From contig CM021323.1 in NCBI GenBank assembly GCA_010645155.1, positions 9,822,267 to 9,886,266 of the forward strand: a stretch of 64,000 nt of DNA, given 5' to 3'. Both the position numbers and the translations under genes were made by a program. The notes under the pieces are model-generated. The model did no database searches. It was not told where the DNA came from and saw only the letters and a list, made by a program, of their open reading frames with translations. Each line of letters begins with the position of its first letter. Within the stretch, counting starts at the first letter, position 1. Of the stretch, positions 36,775 to 49,304 are shown piece after piece. The DNA is from Tigriopus japonicus (taxonomy: Eukaryota; Arthropoda; Copepoda; Harpacticoida; Harpacticidae).

Positions 36775-39700
36775 TTAATTGTCACAATGGAAGAATCTCT
36801 CAATTTTAAGATGACCCTGTCTTAGAGAAGGATTTGAGTTTTGTTTTCTCCGTCATATTCTCAAATTAAGAAAGTTTTGCTTTACCGACCGCAGAGGTAA
36901 GGGAGTAGTTTAGGTGCTTTAATCTTGGAAATGTCACAGTTATATCTTATTTGAGAGCTTGTGGCCGTCGAAAGAGGAGGCAGTGAGAATTGCAATTCTG
37001 AAAAATGGCTTATAATTAGAAACCGAGCATATGACAAAAGTCGATAACTTCTTTTCTAGAGCCGCAAGTCAAGGGTATTGTCATTTCTGACAAGATAGTT
37101 CATTGACAATGGGGAAGATTTTTGATGATGTACTAGTTTGAGTAAAGACAAATGTTACCAAGACAATTGCTTCCGGTTCTGTTGGGCCAAAAGGCCCCGA
37201 GAAACAAGATACAGATATCCTTGGATTCAGTCAGGAGTAGTCATGGATACATCTGTTGATAGTGAGTAACAAAACCGAGCAACTTGACAGAAATGCCCTC
37301 CAAATGGTGCTATAATGAAATGCTTGAAATCCATGCTTAGGTGAAATTGCGAGTTTACCAACAAATTTCTCCTCGTCTATTCATTTTGAGACATGTACCA
37401 TACGGCCAAGTCATCGAGCAGGACCTTAATAGGAACTTCAATCTATCACTATCTCGATAAATCAATCTTCTTGATCTCTTCCAGAAGGTCGTGCAAGTCT
37501 CTCAAGTATCTGATTTGAAATTTACGCACCTGCAGGATTGGCTGTTTTTTCGCACTTGAACAATTGACTGAAGGTATCAGGCCATGTGACAGACCCGCTC
37601 CTATGAAATTGTTTGGTAGTAGGAGTGTATGTAGTAAGCTGTCCAGTTATTCTATCTGATTGAGCAATTGTTCTCAGACAAAACCGAGTGATTCGCTCAT
37701 TGATAACATTGTTCAGATTTTTTTCAAGATTACTCCAGTCCTCACAGTTTTCAAGGTTCCTCTTGTCCCTTTGCCATTGTATTCCTTCTTCATCTCCAGC
37801 TTCGGTCAGTCACACATAAAAACGGGAAGTTCATGGACAACACTTTGGTCCCATCTTCGCCGCTTTTGGTCTTTTTTTCATCTAATCTTTCTAGTGGCGA
37901 TCCTTGGCAGGTGTTTTATTTCTCCTATTTAGGGATGGAGAGGCTCTAATGAGTCCCTCCGATGCTGGCGATGATTGGTTTTTCCCGAAGTTGCCCCTCG
38001 AAACAAAAGAAACTATCCACCTGCCGCAAAACCAACGCCCTCTACCTAGCTATCGTCTGTTTGTCTGACCATAAATTTATAATAAGAACCGACTTCCCGC
38101 ACTCTTAAAGAACCTCAGATAAGTGCGAACCGTCTGAAACCCCTTTACCAGCAAATCTAGCTAAATGATGGTGTAATATATTATCACGGCCCTAATTCTA
38201 TAGCTCTCGTACTTCCATACACGAGTTTTTTTTCCATGACTGGGCTAAGTTTCCGAGGATTTTGAAGGTGGACTTATGGCTTCATCCTGTTTACATTGTT
38301 CAATGAGCCAATAACCACCTGTCCGTCCGGCTTTCTTGCTCTCGTCTCTGAAGTGAGCATCCAGTTTCCTGTTCAAAATGTCGATCCCGTCACCCACTGG
38401 AAAATGATAGCATCATTCAGGATATGATCGCGAATCTCTCGCCTAAGTTTGGTGAGATATCATTTTACACTGTGTCAAGTACGCGAGGTGAAGTGAACCT
38501 TGCAGGCTTCTTAATCTGAACAAGGTCGACCTTAGAAAGTGCTCCATAAGGGATAGATCGAGATATCCACTTGTTTCAGGAACAAAGGGGTGAGGTAAGC
38601 GAGATGCTCTCTGAAAACGCATCCCCTTCATTCTCTAGGACGAAAACGTTTTCAATCCTTAGCCACAGAAAGACCCCCCTTTGCTTCTCCAGTGTGACTG
38701 AAGCTCAAATGGCCATTGGAAGTTCAGGGCGAAGCTCAATGTTGAAGCAAAGCCTGCACAACGAAGAAGATCAAGCGTCGCGTCAGTCATCTGTTTGGGA
38801 GGGGTCATGGCTTATGGGCAAGGATTTTGAATTTTAAGCTGGACATCCACTTCCCATTTCAATGTTTGGAAACTAAAAAAGTAATTCTTAAACATGTCAG
38901 GTCATTTACTTTTGCCAATTTGCTTCCTTTCCTTTGAAGAAAGGGGTGATGTCCATTTGGATAAAGCGTGAAACATTAAATATGATTTAACAATTCTTAT
39001 GAGGCCAAAACTGCAATCCAGTAAGAGACTTTTTTAGTCTGGATGCTAGTCACTGAACCAAGAGAGCGATGAGTTAGCTAACGAAAAAAGGTTCTAAAAC
39101 TGGCTTCCAGGAGAACTACTTGGCTACTTAAAAGGGAAAGGCGAGGACTTAAATGTTATTTTGAAGCCTTTAATTGTAAAATGAAAATAAATGTTTTATT
39201 ATTACTCAATAAAAAACTAAAGGTCATTTGTACCTTTGTAATGCGTTTGAGCCAACTGTAGATTCTTGCTCAACTAAATTTTCAGCATGAAAAGTAGAAC
39301 AAATTATAAAGAAATAAACTAAGTTGCTTTAGGTAAAGACTTGAGATCATAACTATGAACTACCACCAAGTATCGAAGGTCTTGTTGGACCTTCTTTTTA
39401 ACATTCACGATTTGATTTGAGTTCAACCTTGCGTTCTTGGAACGCTTCAAATGAAAACTTTTGTATCGAATTTGTACTTTGGTTTTCCTAGAATACGATC
39501 TGATGACATTTAGGAATTGTTCAAAGTCAAAGCTTGCGAAACCATCAAAATTTCAATCGCCACTCGCGTCGAAAATGATTTTGTCCGCTCTTTCTTTGTT
39601 GGGCCACGCGGAGGATAAATAATCGTTTCCATAATCACGATCAGATTTGTCAGAAGTTTCTTCATCATGAAAAAGAAGATGAGTCAATCCCGCAAACCAT

Positions 39701-42316
39701 AAACAACTCGAGAGGAAATTTTGTGTAGGCATACAAAAGAAAAGCCACAAAGAATCAGGAGGTAATAATCGACGGAGGGATAGTGACAAGTCATCATTTG
39801 CCATGTCAGGTATGAAATCCACACACATCCCAACAAGTATCAAAGTGTCAAAGTTGGGCAGAACCAACCAAGTCTTGACATGTGGTTAATGCAAACAGGA
39901 AGACCTTGACAAGAAATCGGATAAAAGTGGGGAGAAGTCAATGGCAATTATTCCAAAATTCTTTTGAAGGTGCTACAATATCATTGAGTAATGTTGTAGG
40001 TAATGGAATTTTAATGGAATTTGTCTTAGGTTATAATGTTGCAAGTCTTCAGTTTTGTTGTCAAAGCTATTTTTCCAAACTTTGTTTTGTTGTATTAGGC
40101 CTGAATGGAACATTCAACTTCTATCTGAATGTCAACATCACGGATGTTCGTCCTAGAGGAATCATATTAACAGAATGGTCCTAAAATCAAATTAGCAGTA
40201 TGTGAAAACACCCTTTTTTGAACGCCTACGAAACACTAATTCGCTTCATAGGTGGTCTTCAGGGACCATTTCTAGCACCCTTTTTATGGAGTTACTACTC
40301 GAAAAGATATTCCTATGTTTGAGAACTAGTAAGTCCAATAGAAGACAAGAGACTTCTTGAAACAAGCAATTCAACGATATTGTTTGTCAATTCACGTTTT
40401 TTGCACTTTTTGACCGCAAGGAGGGGAAGTGACTTGAAAACAAAGTCACACTTTAATCCAAGTTCCTTGATGTTAATTCAAGCCGTGACGAGCAATTGTC
40501 GCGTCCTTCTGGGACAATGGAAGTGCTAAAATGGCAAATTGAATTCAGACTCCTGAGAAATGACCCTTTGAGGAATATTCGTCCACTTCCTCAAACTTGA
40601 GCCAAACAAAGATTCATTTGGTCTGTTTTTCGTGATTTTTCACCCTGGTCCACATTGGCATCTCAGGATTGTCTCCTCGTTAGAAAAATTGATGCACGCA
40701 TTCCAAAAGGCTTTGTCCTTGCGAGTAAATTATCTTCGGCCCCAAAACTATTTCTCGATTGACCTGGAAATGTTTGTTCAAAATTGGTCGCATGAGACAA
40801 CGGGATTTAGCGACAAATGGTCGTGGAAACAAAGAGACCGATTTTGCTTGACGCAGCGATTATCAGCATCCCCTTCGCATCTCAATTTTCAAATTACCCA
40901 TCTCTGTACGTAGTAGTAGTTGCCACCCAAAAACGCAATCGACTCATGAAGTCCACAAATTGAGTCTCACGCATCGCCCATCACCAACTGCCTCAATCCA
41001 CCGACAAGTGTTTAACAACTCATCCTTAAGACTTCAATTGACGCTAGATGCCCAGATGCGTCAATTCATTCTAAGCAGTGATGAAGGTGATCCGGAAGAG
41101 AAGTGATACCCATCAATGTATTGCCAATGATCAGTACCAACCATCTCTATTAAAGACATCAACGTTTAGCTTGAAAATGCCGATAGGGCCAGAGGTTATC
41201 TAGTGGTAGTTGTGGTTTTGTTTAGTCGCAAATGAAACAAAAAACTATGGATTGACTTCAAAGGCAGGCAACCTTGAACCTTTTTAAATGAGGTAACAAG
41301 TGCGAGTGAAATTGATGTCCTTCTTCGACCTTGTTCACTTTACAAGTGTCTCGCGTTCTTTTCAGAATGCATCCACGTTATGATTCGCTATTCACGCCGT
41401 CATTGACACTCCTGTTGCTATTTTCATTTCGTTACTTCTCCAGAGGTCGAATGTCGTGACCATAAGGTCCTTTTTTGAATGGAAAATGAATGACAAGGAT
41501 TACGAACTTGACAAGCTCCATTGAGGTCTTGAAATTGAAGAAATACATGCTGAGCACGAAATGGATTGGAATATGTTCCGGCCGATTATCATCTTCCTCA
41601 CTTAAGAGGCATGAGTCAGGTGGATTTCCGATCTTGCACTGTTCCTGCTTCCATCGTTCGTTCAATACCGTTATCAATGTGATGTCCTTAGTCCTCAGAT
41701 ACGGAGGAGAGATCTCTCCTCGACTCAACGAGTGGTTTCTTTGTTAATTGTTTTGGTTCAAGCTCAGTTTGGTTCCTGAAATTGATTTGACCGTCAAATC
41801 GCGGCAGAACCGACCTTGTATTGCATAGCTCTGAGAGAACATTTTCTCAGGGCAAAATCATCCGTCATCATATCATAGGAAAATGCAAATAGTCATTCTT
41901 TATACGTTAACGGAATATGGTGTACTTTAAAGGCACATTTGCCAAATTGAGGGCGTTGGAAGTTATGGCGAGTCGTGAGAAGCCAACAATACCAAATTGG
42001 ACGATTTCCTTTCAATCAAGAATATCTGAAAAGCTATTGTTCAGGCATCGTAATTCCTCTATTCTTGGGATCTGACGTCATGCTAAACTTGACAAAAAGA
42101 TGTAATGGGAAACACTTGTTTACTAAATAAACCAGAATTTTCTGCAATAGTAAACGAGCCCATGATTGCAATTTAAAGCCTCAGTTGTCGCGTGCAAAAC
42201 CAAAATCTAGTATATATTGGCTCAATATCAACCTATGAACGGCTTTAAGAAACCGATTGCAAATCTGACAAACCAGTTATGATAATCAATGTACTAGCAA
42301 CATAAAGATTCCTTAC
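36775..42316. other. 5.5 kb without a recognised gene
   Basis: Short unassigned frames only (for example 38571-38837 plus, 39553-39867 minus, 40632-40913 plus, 41432-41728 minus). Downstream exons of the Ig gene at 42.3-42.6 kb should lie here on the minus strand, but I could not identify one. Confidence 0.35.
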
Positions 42317-42642
42317 ATCAACTGTAAATTTTCCGCGGATCTGATGAAACCAGGCTTTTTTCCGCTGATTCTCGTCGGGATCGACCGGTCGATATCTGTA
42401 AAAGGGAATCCTCACGAATCCGTTCCTCTTCGCATTATCTGTCTCTTTGTCCACTGTTTCGTTGGGAACGACGACTTCATTGGCAACAAACGAGTCGTCT
42501 CGATAGCGTGAATCACTCCAAAGCCAAAGGATCGAAAACACTGACTCATCGGGGCTCAGTAAATAATGGCACTCGAGTCGCATCTGGTTTCCAATCTCCA
42601 CCACGCCACCACTATTGCTTTGAACGTTCACATGAGACAAAC
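42317..42642 (-). CDS. immunoglobulin-domain exon, Beat (beaten path)-like
   Basis: Single internal exon. The acceptor ACTATTTCAG precedes 42642, the donor GTAAGG follows 42317; it is phase 1 in and phase 0 out. It encodes about 108 residues with the first Ig half: VEIGNQMRLECHYLL (conserved Cys), VFSILWLW (core Trp), then FYRYRP and GKFTVD. The CxY..DE..FSI.W...FYRY.P...GKFTVD order is that of the N-terminal Ig domain of arthropod Beat proteins, secreted or membrane proteins in axon guidance and synapse recognition (partners: Side family). Here about 30 charged residues separate the Trp from FYRY, longer than usual. The second Cys and the signal peptide must be in other exons; a possible upstream donor (ATGGCAAAACGAG/GTAGGA) lies near 42860. 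Confidence 0.55.
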
Positions 42643-45423
42643 CTGAAATAGTGGCGAGGATTTCGATTTACATACTTTGCTCATGGGCATTAGTTTGGCT
42701 TTAAGCTGCTCGCGAAATGTTGACGAGCAGATCCTTATCGGACCTTAATCAGGCCTAATTGCTTCCTGACTAGCCAGACGATCAAAAAACCAGCCCACGT
42801 TGGAAGGTGCAATTTGTTAGCCTTTGAAACGTTGAACTTGCTCAGGGAGGAAATCCTACCTCGTTTTGCCATTAGATGAAGATCAAATGCAAACAAGCTG
42901 GTCTAAAATGATTTGTTTAGTGAAGGACTGTTCAGGAAAAGAATCGGAAGTGAACGAGGTTGAGAGGATGACATGTCACTTTGTTCCGTTAACTAGCTTT
43001 TAATCAGGGATAAAAAGCACATTTAGGTAGAATTTTTCCAGTGTTGGACAGGGTGTTGATTATTTTGGCCACCCATGTAATAATTAGAGCATGAAGAATG
43101 ACGTGGAACTTTTCTTTGGTCTTTTTCATCAATTTTTATGTCATTCATTTATCTTCTCTCATTTAAAGGATGATTGTAATTGGACAAATTCAGTTGGGGA
43201 TTTATGGGCCAAGCCGGCGAGGGATGGATCAGAGCTAGACTTGGGCGCTTTATAATTAGAGTTTGCTACATGAGGGAGAATTTTTTTTTGAGGGAGGAAT
43301 ATTTTCAACCTAACCCGTATTGCTACCCATTTTCTTTCATCCACCTGAAAACTCTGGCATTCTAAAACTTCATATTCAGTATCCTCATCTCTTCAATTCG
43401 GCTTGCTGTACCGTATTCCAAAAATAATGAAGAACTTTGCCATGGCTTGCTTTGATATCCAACCATCTGACATATAAACCATTTCATGGCCACTTTAATC
43501 TTTGAGCACATCTTGACAAATCTTCCTTTATTTACCTCTTTTGATCTCCCTTAGAACCTAATCACATTTGACATAGCTGATCATAGGATTTTCTCCTCAG
43601 AAATACTGCAAATGGAACTCTTGAGGTAGTTGGTTGAAATGAGAGCGTTTGGTCTTCATATTGATCAAACAACATGAAAATGTACCCGAGAGCTTGGATG
43701 GAATACATGTCAGCTGTGTGGGTAGAAAAGGCAACCATCACTGACCAAGAAGGAATATCAAAAAGTATCACCATTATTGATACACTTCTTGCATTGATTG
43801 TTAAGGTAGGTAAAAGTTTTGCTGAGGTATATTCTTCCTACTTTTGGAGGCAATGGAGTCGCCTGCAACAAAGTTAACAAGTTTCAGGGAGTAAGAGAGT
43901 TGGTGATTAATGGACTACTCATTAGGTACAACTGACAGACCCTTCTAACGATGGAGCCACTTTTATTGGAGATTGTTTTCGGTTTCTCAGGGCTGTTATG
44001 AAAGGGACGGGACTTGTTTTGTCTCTTGAACAATCTACAACAAGATCTAACTGGTGCTGCCTTCAATCGTGCACGAGGCTCAACTCGCAAACCCATGCGA
44101 AGATTGGAAGACCTTTTTTAAATAAATGATAAATATGTGAAACACTGTTTTCCGTAAAAAATAAAAAAGTCACTTTTGAACAATCTCTTAACGTGGTTCA
44201 GCTTCATTCAGGATGAAAGAACCATGACTAAAAATTGAGTTATCGCCAAATTTGATTTGTCATATGCTAGCTACGGTTAATATTTCCCTTGTTGTAATTG
44301 CAATGACAGGTACCCGACAGTTGTTAAAATATTTTTTTTTTCAAACTTATGGTTTCTGAATCAAGAATTTTTTTGAAATTGAAGTTTTTTTTTCACATAT
44401 CCCCTTTTCAACCCTTGGGCATCATTGAGATTATGGCATCGGTGAGATAATTGGGACTGTTGGTACAATGCCTTTTATGTGTCCCTAAAGGGAAGGAGGG
44501 CAGCTTTTTGGGTTTGAATGGACTGTTTCGTATCACAATATAGCTCACTTTTAAGTATGGACCAAAAAAGAAGGCTATGAATCTCAATGATACCTGAAAT
44601 GGATGTTGTTTATGTACTCGTAAAAACGCCTAAGCGTACTTGAGTTTTTCAACTTTGTTCAAGAAGTGATTTCCCTGGCCAGGAACATACTGTGTTTTTC
44701 ACTTTTCAAACCGTCTTGACATACCATTTTAATTATCGAGTATGGATAAATCATTCTTTTGTGCTTGAGGCCAATTTATCATTTAGTGGATGCTTGATTG
44801 TTGTGCCACCACGTTTCGATGGTGGATTGACAAAGTTGGTTAAATTACTCAGAACTTATGATTTCAGGGGGATTGGGTTTTGAACAATGCCTCAATTCGA
44901 AGGCGCTGCGGGAACCAACTCCCGTGTGGGAGCCAAGAATTCAACGGCATCCCTTTACCGGGATAGGGCCAATTCCATCTCCTCGAGATCAATTGTTTCA
45001 CAACATTCCAGGACATCTACCAAAATCAAGTGAGTATTTCCATTTTGCGACGATCTTCAAGCTCTCTTGCTACTAACTAGAAAAGATAACGATTTCAAGA
45101 CAACGTATAAAAACTCGTAACCGTGGTCGGTAAAAACAAAATTGAACCACGCAACCTCTTTTTTAATCTCTTGTTGAGATTTCCGGATTTATGGACTCCT
45201 TTGAAATCGATTCAGATACTAAGGGCAACGATGCAATTTCTGCATTGATCAAGCAAATCAACTGAGTGTGCTGGAGTCTGTGTGGTAACGAATGAATAAA
45301 CGAAAAAGCCTATAAAACCTAAATCTTTATCTAATATCTCTATCAATTGGATTTATATCGTATTTCAAGAAGTCTTTGACTTATCCCTTTGCGGGCTGGA
45401 AAAAGTAAAATTAAATAGAAATT
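42643..45423. other. non-coding or unresolved, includes a repeat copy
   Basis: Contains a diverged repeat copy at 43181-43300. At 43562-43877 frames are open on both strands, the plus one ending at GTTAAG/GTAGGT; I cannot decide whether either is an exon. The rest shows nothing recognisable. Confidence 0.35.
43181..43300 (+). repeat. relative of the element at 63761-64000
   Basis: GGACAAATTCAGTTGGGGAT, then GGGCCAA, AGGGATGG and TGAGGGA-type blocks in the same order as at 63763-63860. The opposite terminal inverted repeat seen at the window end is not found downstream here, so this is a truncated or solo-end copy. Confidence 0.6.
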
Positions 45424-45836
45424 AATGCTTCTATTTTCTACTTAGTATCAATATAACTCATGATAAAAGTAGTAATCGAATGCCAAAAGATGGACCACCC
45501 AAATTTATATATATTTATAACTTCAAAAATAAATTATTTGAAGGCTGACCTCCTTATTCATGATGTAACCAAACTAATACAAAAATGCCCCCAAAGAGCT
45601 GCAAAGCTGAAACATGTAAATTCCTGTAAATAAACACAAAACGTATCAAAAAGTCCATTTGCACTTTATGCACGCTCTGAACCATAATGAATCATGGGAA
45701 TCAATCAAATCCGTTCACATGCGTTTTAATTTTCACACTTCTCTTCCGCTCATAAATTTGGGTGGTCCATCTTTTGGCATTCGATTACTACTTTTATCAT
45801 GAGTTACATTAATACTAAGTAGAAAATAGAAGCATT
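45424..45836. repeat. long inverted repeat (85-bp arms, 243-bp spacer)
   Basis: Arms at 45424-45508 and 45752-45836 are reverse complements with 83 of 85 matches; both differences are transitions. The arms begin AATGCTTCTATTTTCTAC. A transcript would fold into a long hairpin. It may be a MITE-like foldback element, but I see no clear target-site duplication and the spacer carries no ORF. Confidence 0.85.
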
Positions 45837-45870
45837 TTTTTCAATTCTTCAAATGCAATAACAATAAATC

Positions 45871-46680
45871 ATTAGAACATGAGCTGACACTGATCAAAAC
45901 AAACGTAATATTTAGACTTTTGAGCCAGAAAGAAATTTAGTTACCCCCAACCACTAAATTAATTGGATGAATACTCAAACAAAGAAATTGCTATAAAACA
46001 TTTAATTTCATCACTTCAAAAAATCGAAGGAAAGGAAATACATCTTTTTTATCTCTTTAACTCATTGGTTTTTTTTCTACGTTTCGCGTTTTGGCCGTTG
46101 TCGTTAGTGTTGAAAACTGTTCTAAACTCTCTAATGCGGAACTAAGCGTCATTACTCTATTTTTGTCTGAATTCCTTATTTTCATATTGACCATCTGCGC
46201 CCTTCTTCGAGTGGTTCTTGATCAAGCAAAAGTCTTGATTTTCACTCTTGGGCATCCCCGTAGGTGAATTTGCTACCATATCTCTTCAAACTTCAAAAAG
46301 ATGACATGAATATGAAATGAGGTTCACCGTCGTTTTCTTTCGGAAATTCATATGCTGTATTTTAAAAGGCAGATTATTACCTATTACATCCATGGACGTT
46401 TTGTTTGGAGCCTCATATTCATTCCCATGTAGAAAAGCCATCAATAACCAACGCTTTGGCTTGATCCTTCCTGATATAAAAGTCATTATACGGGCACGAA
46501 ATACACAACACGGTGATCTTAAAGTTCTTGTTACATTAAAAACAAGCGATTGCATGGAATTATTAGAGCATGGGCTGACACTAATCAAAACAAAGGCAAA
46601 ATTTGGACTTTTGGGCCAGAAAGAAATTTATTAAAACCTCTCAACCACTAAATTAATTGGATGAACACTTAAGCAAAAAA
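45871..46680 (+). repeat. pair of about 117-bp direct repeats
   Basis: Copy 1 at 45871-45987 and copy 2 at 46562-46680 share ATTAGA.CATG.GCTGACACT, ACTTTTG.GCCAGAAAGAAA and CCACTAAATTAATTGGATGA. Together they bracket 574 bp. The layout resembles a terminal-repeat retrotransposon in miniature or a simple segmental duplication. I see no primer-binding site or polypurine tract that would decide it. Confidence 0.75.
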
Positions 46681-49304
46681 TACTTAAATTGGGTGAGCCC
46701 AAGCAGTGTAGCAGGCGTTAACCACCAAATTACAATGCTATAAATACTTCAATTACTTTTCTTGATTTTTTTTTAAAGTTTAAACAAAGCACAAAAAGTT
46801 TCTTTCTTCTTTTGCTTGATACAGGAACCAACGCTCATTAGGATGACTTTCATATTTCCATGATGGCACGAAAGCACAGGCCATATAGTGGTCATTATAT
46901 GATATGTGTTTAAAATCTAAGAATATTATCTGAATCTACGGGATGGCTGGATTGATTATCCTTCGCCGCAGCTTCAAGAGAAATGCCCCTGAACTTGTGT
47001 GTTCTTTGCTTTTTCATAATGCTACTTCTTCTTTTACAAAGCAAACAGTTATTTTGGAAAAATGTGGCTTAGTTTTCCGGTAGGCACTCAATTTTTCCGC
47101 CATAGTGTACTATTGTTGTTTAAGTAGAGGTTCCTACAGTTTTTGGCCAGGAGCAACCAAACGAAGAAGAGCACGCAAGGAAAACAGGCACTCTTTAGTG
47201 AAGGCGACGACCTTTTTTCCTTATGGCTCCAACTTGTCCGAAACGACCCGTCGGTGTTATGATAAAAGATGGCTCACTCAATTTGTCACGAACGCTACAA
47301 CATCGGTTTTAAGACAAATTTGATGTCTTTTGGTTCAAACTCCTGAATTGAACTCTTTGTCGTACGTTATCGCGTGGCCATAACCATCAACAGGCCAAGT
47401 CGAGCTGAATTTGCATTTCATGGTGCTCACTCATAATTTCCACAAAATTGCACGAACCTACCAAACCAATTCGCCTTTCCAAGGAAAACCAAGAATAAAA
47501 AGTAGGGAACACACTACATAAAAACTCGGAGAGTAGGCCTGATTTTTCCTCTTCTTTCGAGAACAATTCGTTTCTTTGAGTTTCACAGGGTCCCTTACTT
47601 GAAACGGCGGTTTGCGCAAAGCGAAGGCTGAAAAGCTCGAAAGTCGATATGGAAGTGTTCCAAGGACCCACTTAACGGTGAGCGAAGAAAAATCAATGGT
47701 TTCTACGACTTTTTGTTGTCGTGATTATCGAGGAACAATTGGAAACTTGGGACGGTGAACAACCGGGAAAAGTAGAGAATGCTCTTGTGCTACTTGAAGG
47801 TCTGAGGCTTAATTAGGATTGTCATGAATGGAAGTCATGATTTTGAAGTCAAAGTATTTCAATGTACTTCCCATGCAAAGACTTAATCAAAACCTTTTAC
47901 TCGAACTCAAGAGTTGCAAATGTTTAGGACCATGACTCTCCAGGTTCCTATATTCAGGCCTAGGCTCGATATTGTACAAGGTTGGACATCAGGATCATTG
48001 CATTGATCTTCTGAAGGGCGGTGAATCCCAACCTCAATGCAGGTAATCTACTTCACATTTGATAAGGATTTAAGCACAATTGGCACGGGTTTCAGTGATC
48101 TTAAAAGTGACTTAAAAAATCATGTTTAACCTTATGTTTGTATTACGAAACAAACATAAACATCAACCCTCTAATAAGCAAATTATTTATATCCTAAAGG
48201 GCACTACAAATCGATTGTAGGTAAAAGGGTCACAAACAATACGGTCACGGTGAAAAATCAGTTTTCCATGGATATTATTATTGTGGTCCACCCGGAATTT
48301 CTCAGAAGCCCATGGGCATATCTCGAAAGAAGGGTGTAATTTTGAATCCAGAAGAGGGAGAGAACACCCTCTTCCATGATCCGCCGGATCCAGGGCGGGT
48401 TGAAACCGAAAAAATATTGGGAATGACTTCCCGTAGACTCATGGGACCTTTGCCTTGTCATAATTGTGCTCTAACCTGTAAATATTGGGGTCCCATGGGA
48501 TCTTCAACCATGGAACATACCAGGGTCCGTGGGTTCACCCCCCTTGGTTACCTCCGGAGCTGTGTGGTCTGTGACCTTTTTACTGTGACCTTTTTACATT
48601 GTGACCTATTTACTGCGCAACTACACATCATGTGAAGTCTAAAAATAAGAAAAAGGATTGTTATTGACATGTTTAGATTTAGCTTTTTTCAAAGATACCT
48701 AGCTCTTTGAGCTCCAAAATTTGTCTCTAAATTGCGTTTTCTTAGCTCTTTTTGATCTTGAACATTTCATCAAGCTGCTTCGGTTCCAAATAAGTCACAA
48801 CGGCTTGCTTTCATGGGGGTCATTGGTTTAGAAAATATTTTTTTGATTCATTTTGATTTCAAACGTCTTACACAAAGTGGCTCTCACTAAAGGCATTATT
48901 AAAACGATGAATAGTGCCTAAAAGAGGCCTTCACCGGCGTTTGCAAACCTAGATTTCCCAAGTACGTACATTGAACATTTTGTGCGGTTCCCTCGTTCTC
49001 GTTCGAAAGGTGAACAAGGAAAGAAAGAAGGGACGGACTAGCTTAGAAGTCCCAGTGTTCCCTTGAAAAGTGGATACTTTACTGGTGTGTTTGTCACCAT
49101 TTCGAACTGCTGTTGCTCCAACTCCAGCAGGACCCACGCAGGTCTCCCCTGGTTGTTTGCTGCCATTGCATGATCATCTGACTTTGAGGAAATTCTCCAT
49201 TACACACAGCGTTTGTCGGTGACACCAGTTGTGCTTGAAAATCTCAAGGGAACAGATATACATTCATTCGTCTTCTTGACGGCCTTTTGTGGTTATTGAA
49301 TATA
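46681..49304. other. intergenic upstream of ODAD2
   Basis: No gene recognised. A small tandem array of GTGACCTTTTTAC-type units lies at 48568-48616. Frames at 48312-48635 (plus) and 48949-49137 (minus) are unassigned. Confidence 0.4.
48568..48616 (+). repeat. short minisatellite, about 3 units
   Basis: TGTGACCTTTTTAC, TGTGACCTTTTTACAT and TGTGACCTATTTAC in tandem (14-16 bp units, one substitution and one 2-bp spacer). Confidence 0.7.

Noticed and set aside
41180..41240. tRNA A-box-like sequence (TTATCTAGTGGTAGT)
   Set aside because: No B box at the right distance and no cloverleaf stems.
43562..43774. Minus-strand frame with THTADMYSI resembling the protein-kinase subdomain IX motif
   Set aside because: No DFG, APE or catalytic-loop motif upstream, and the opposite strand is equally open.
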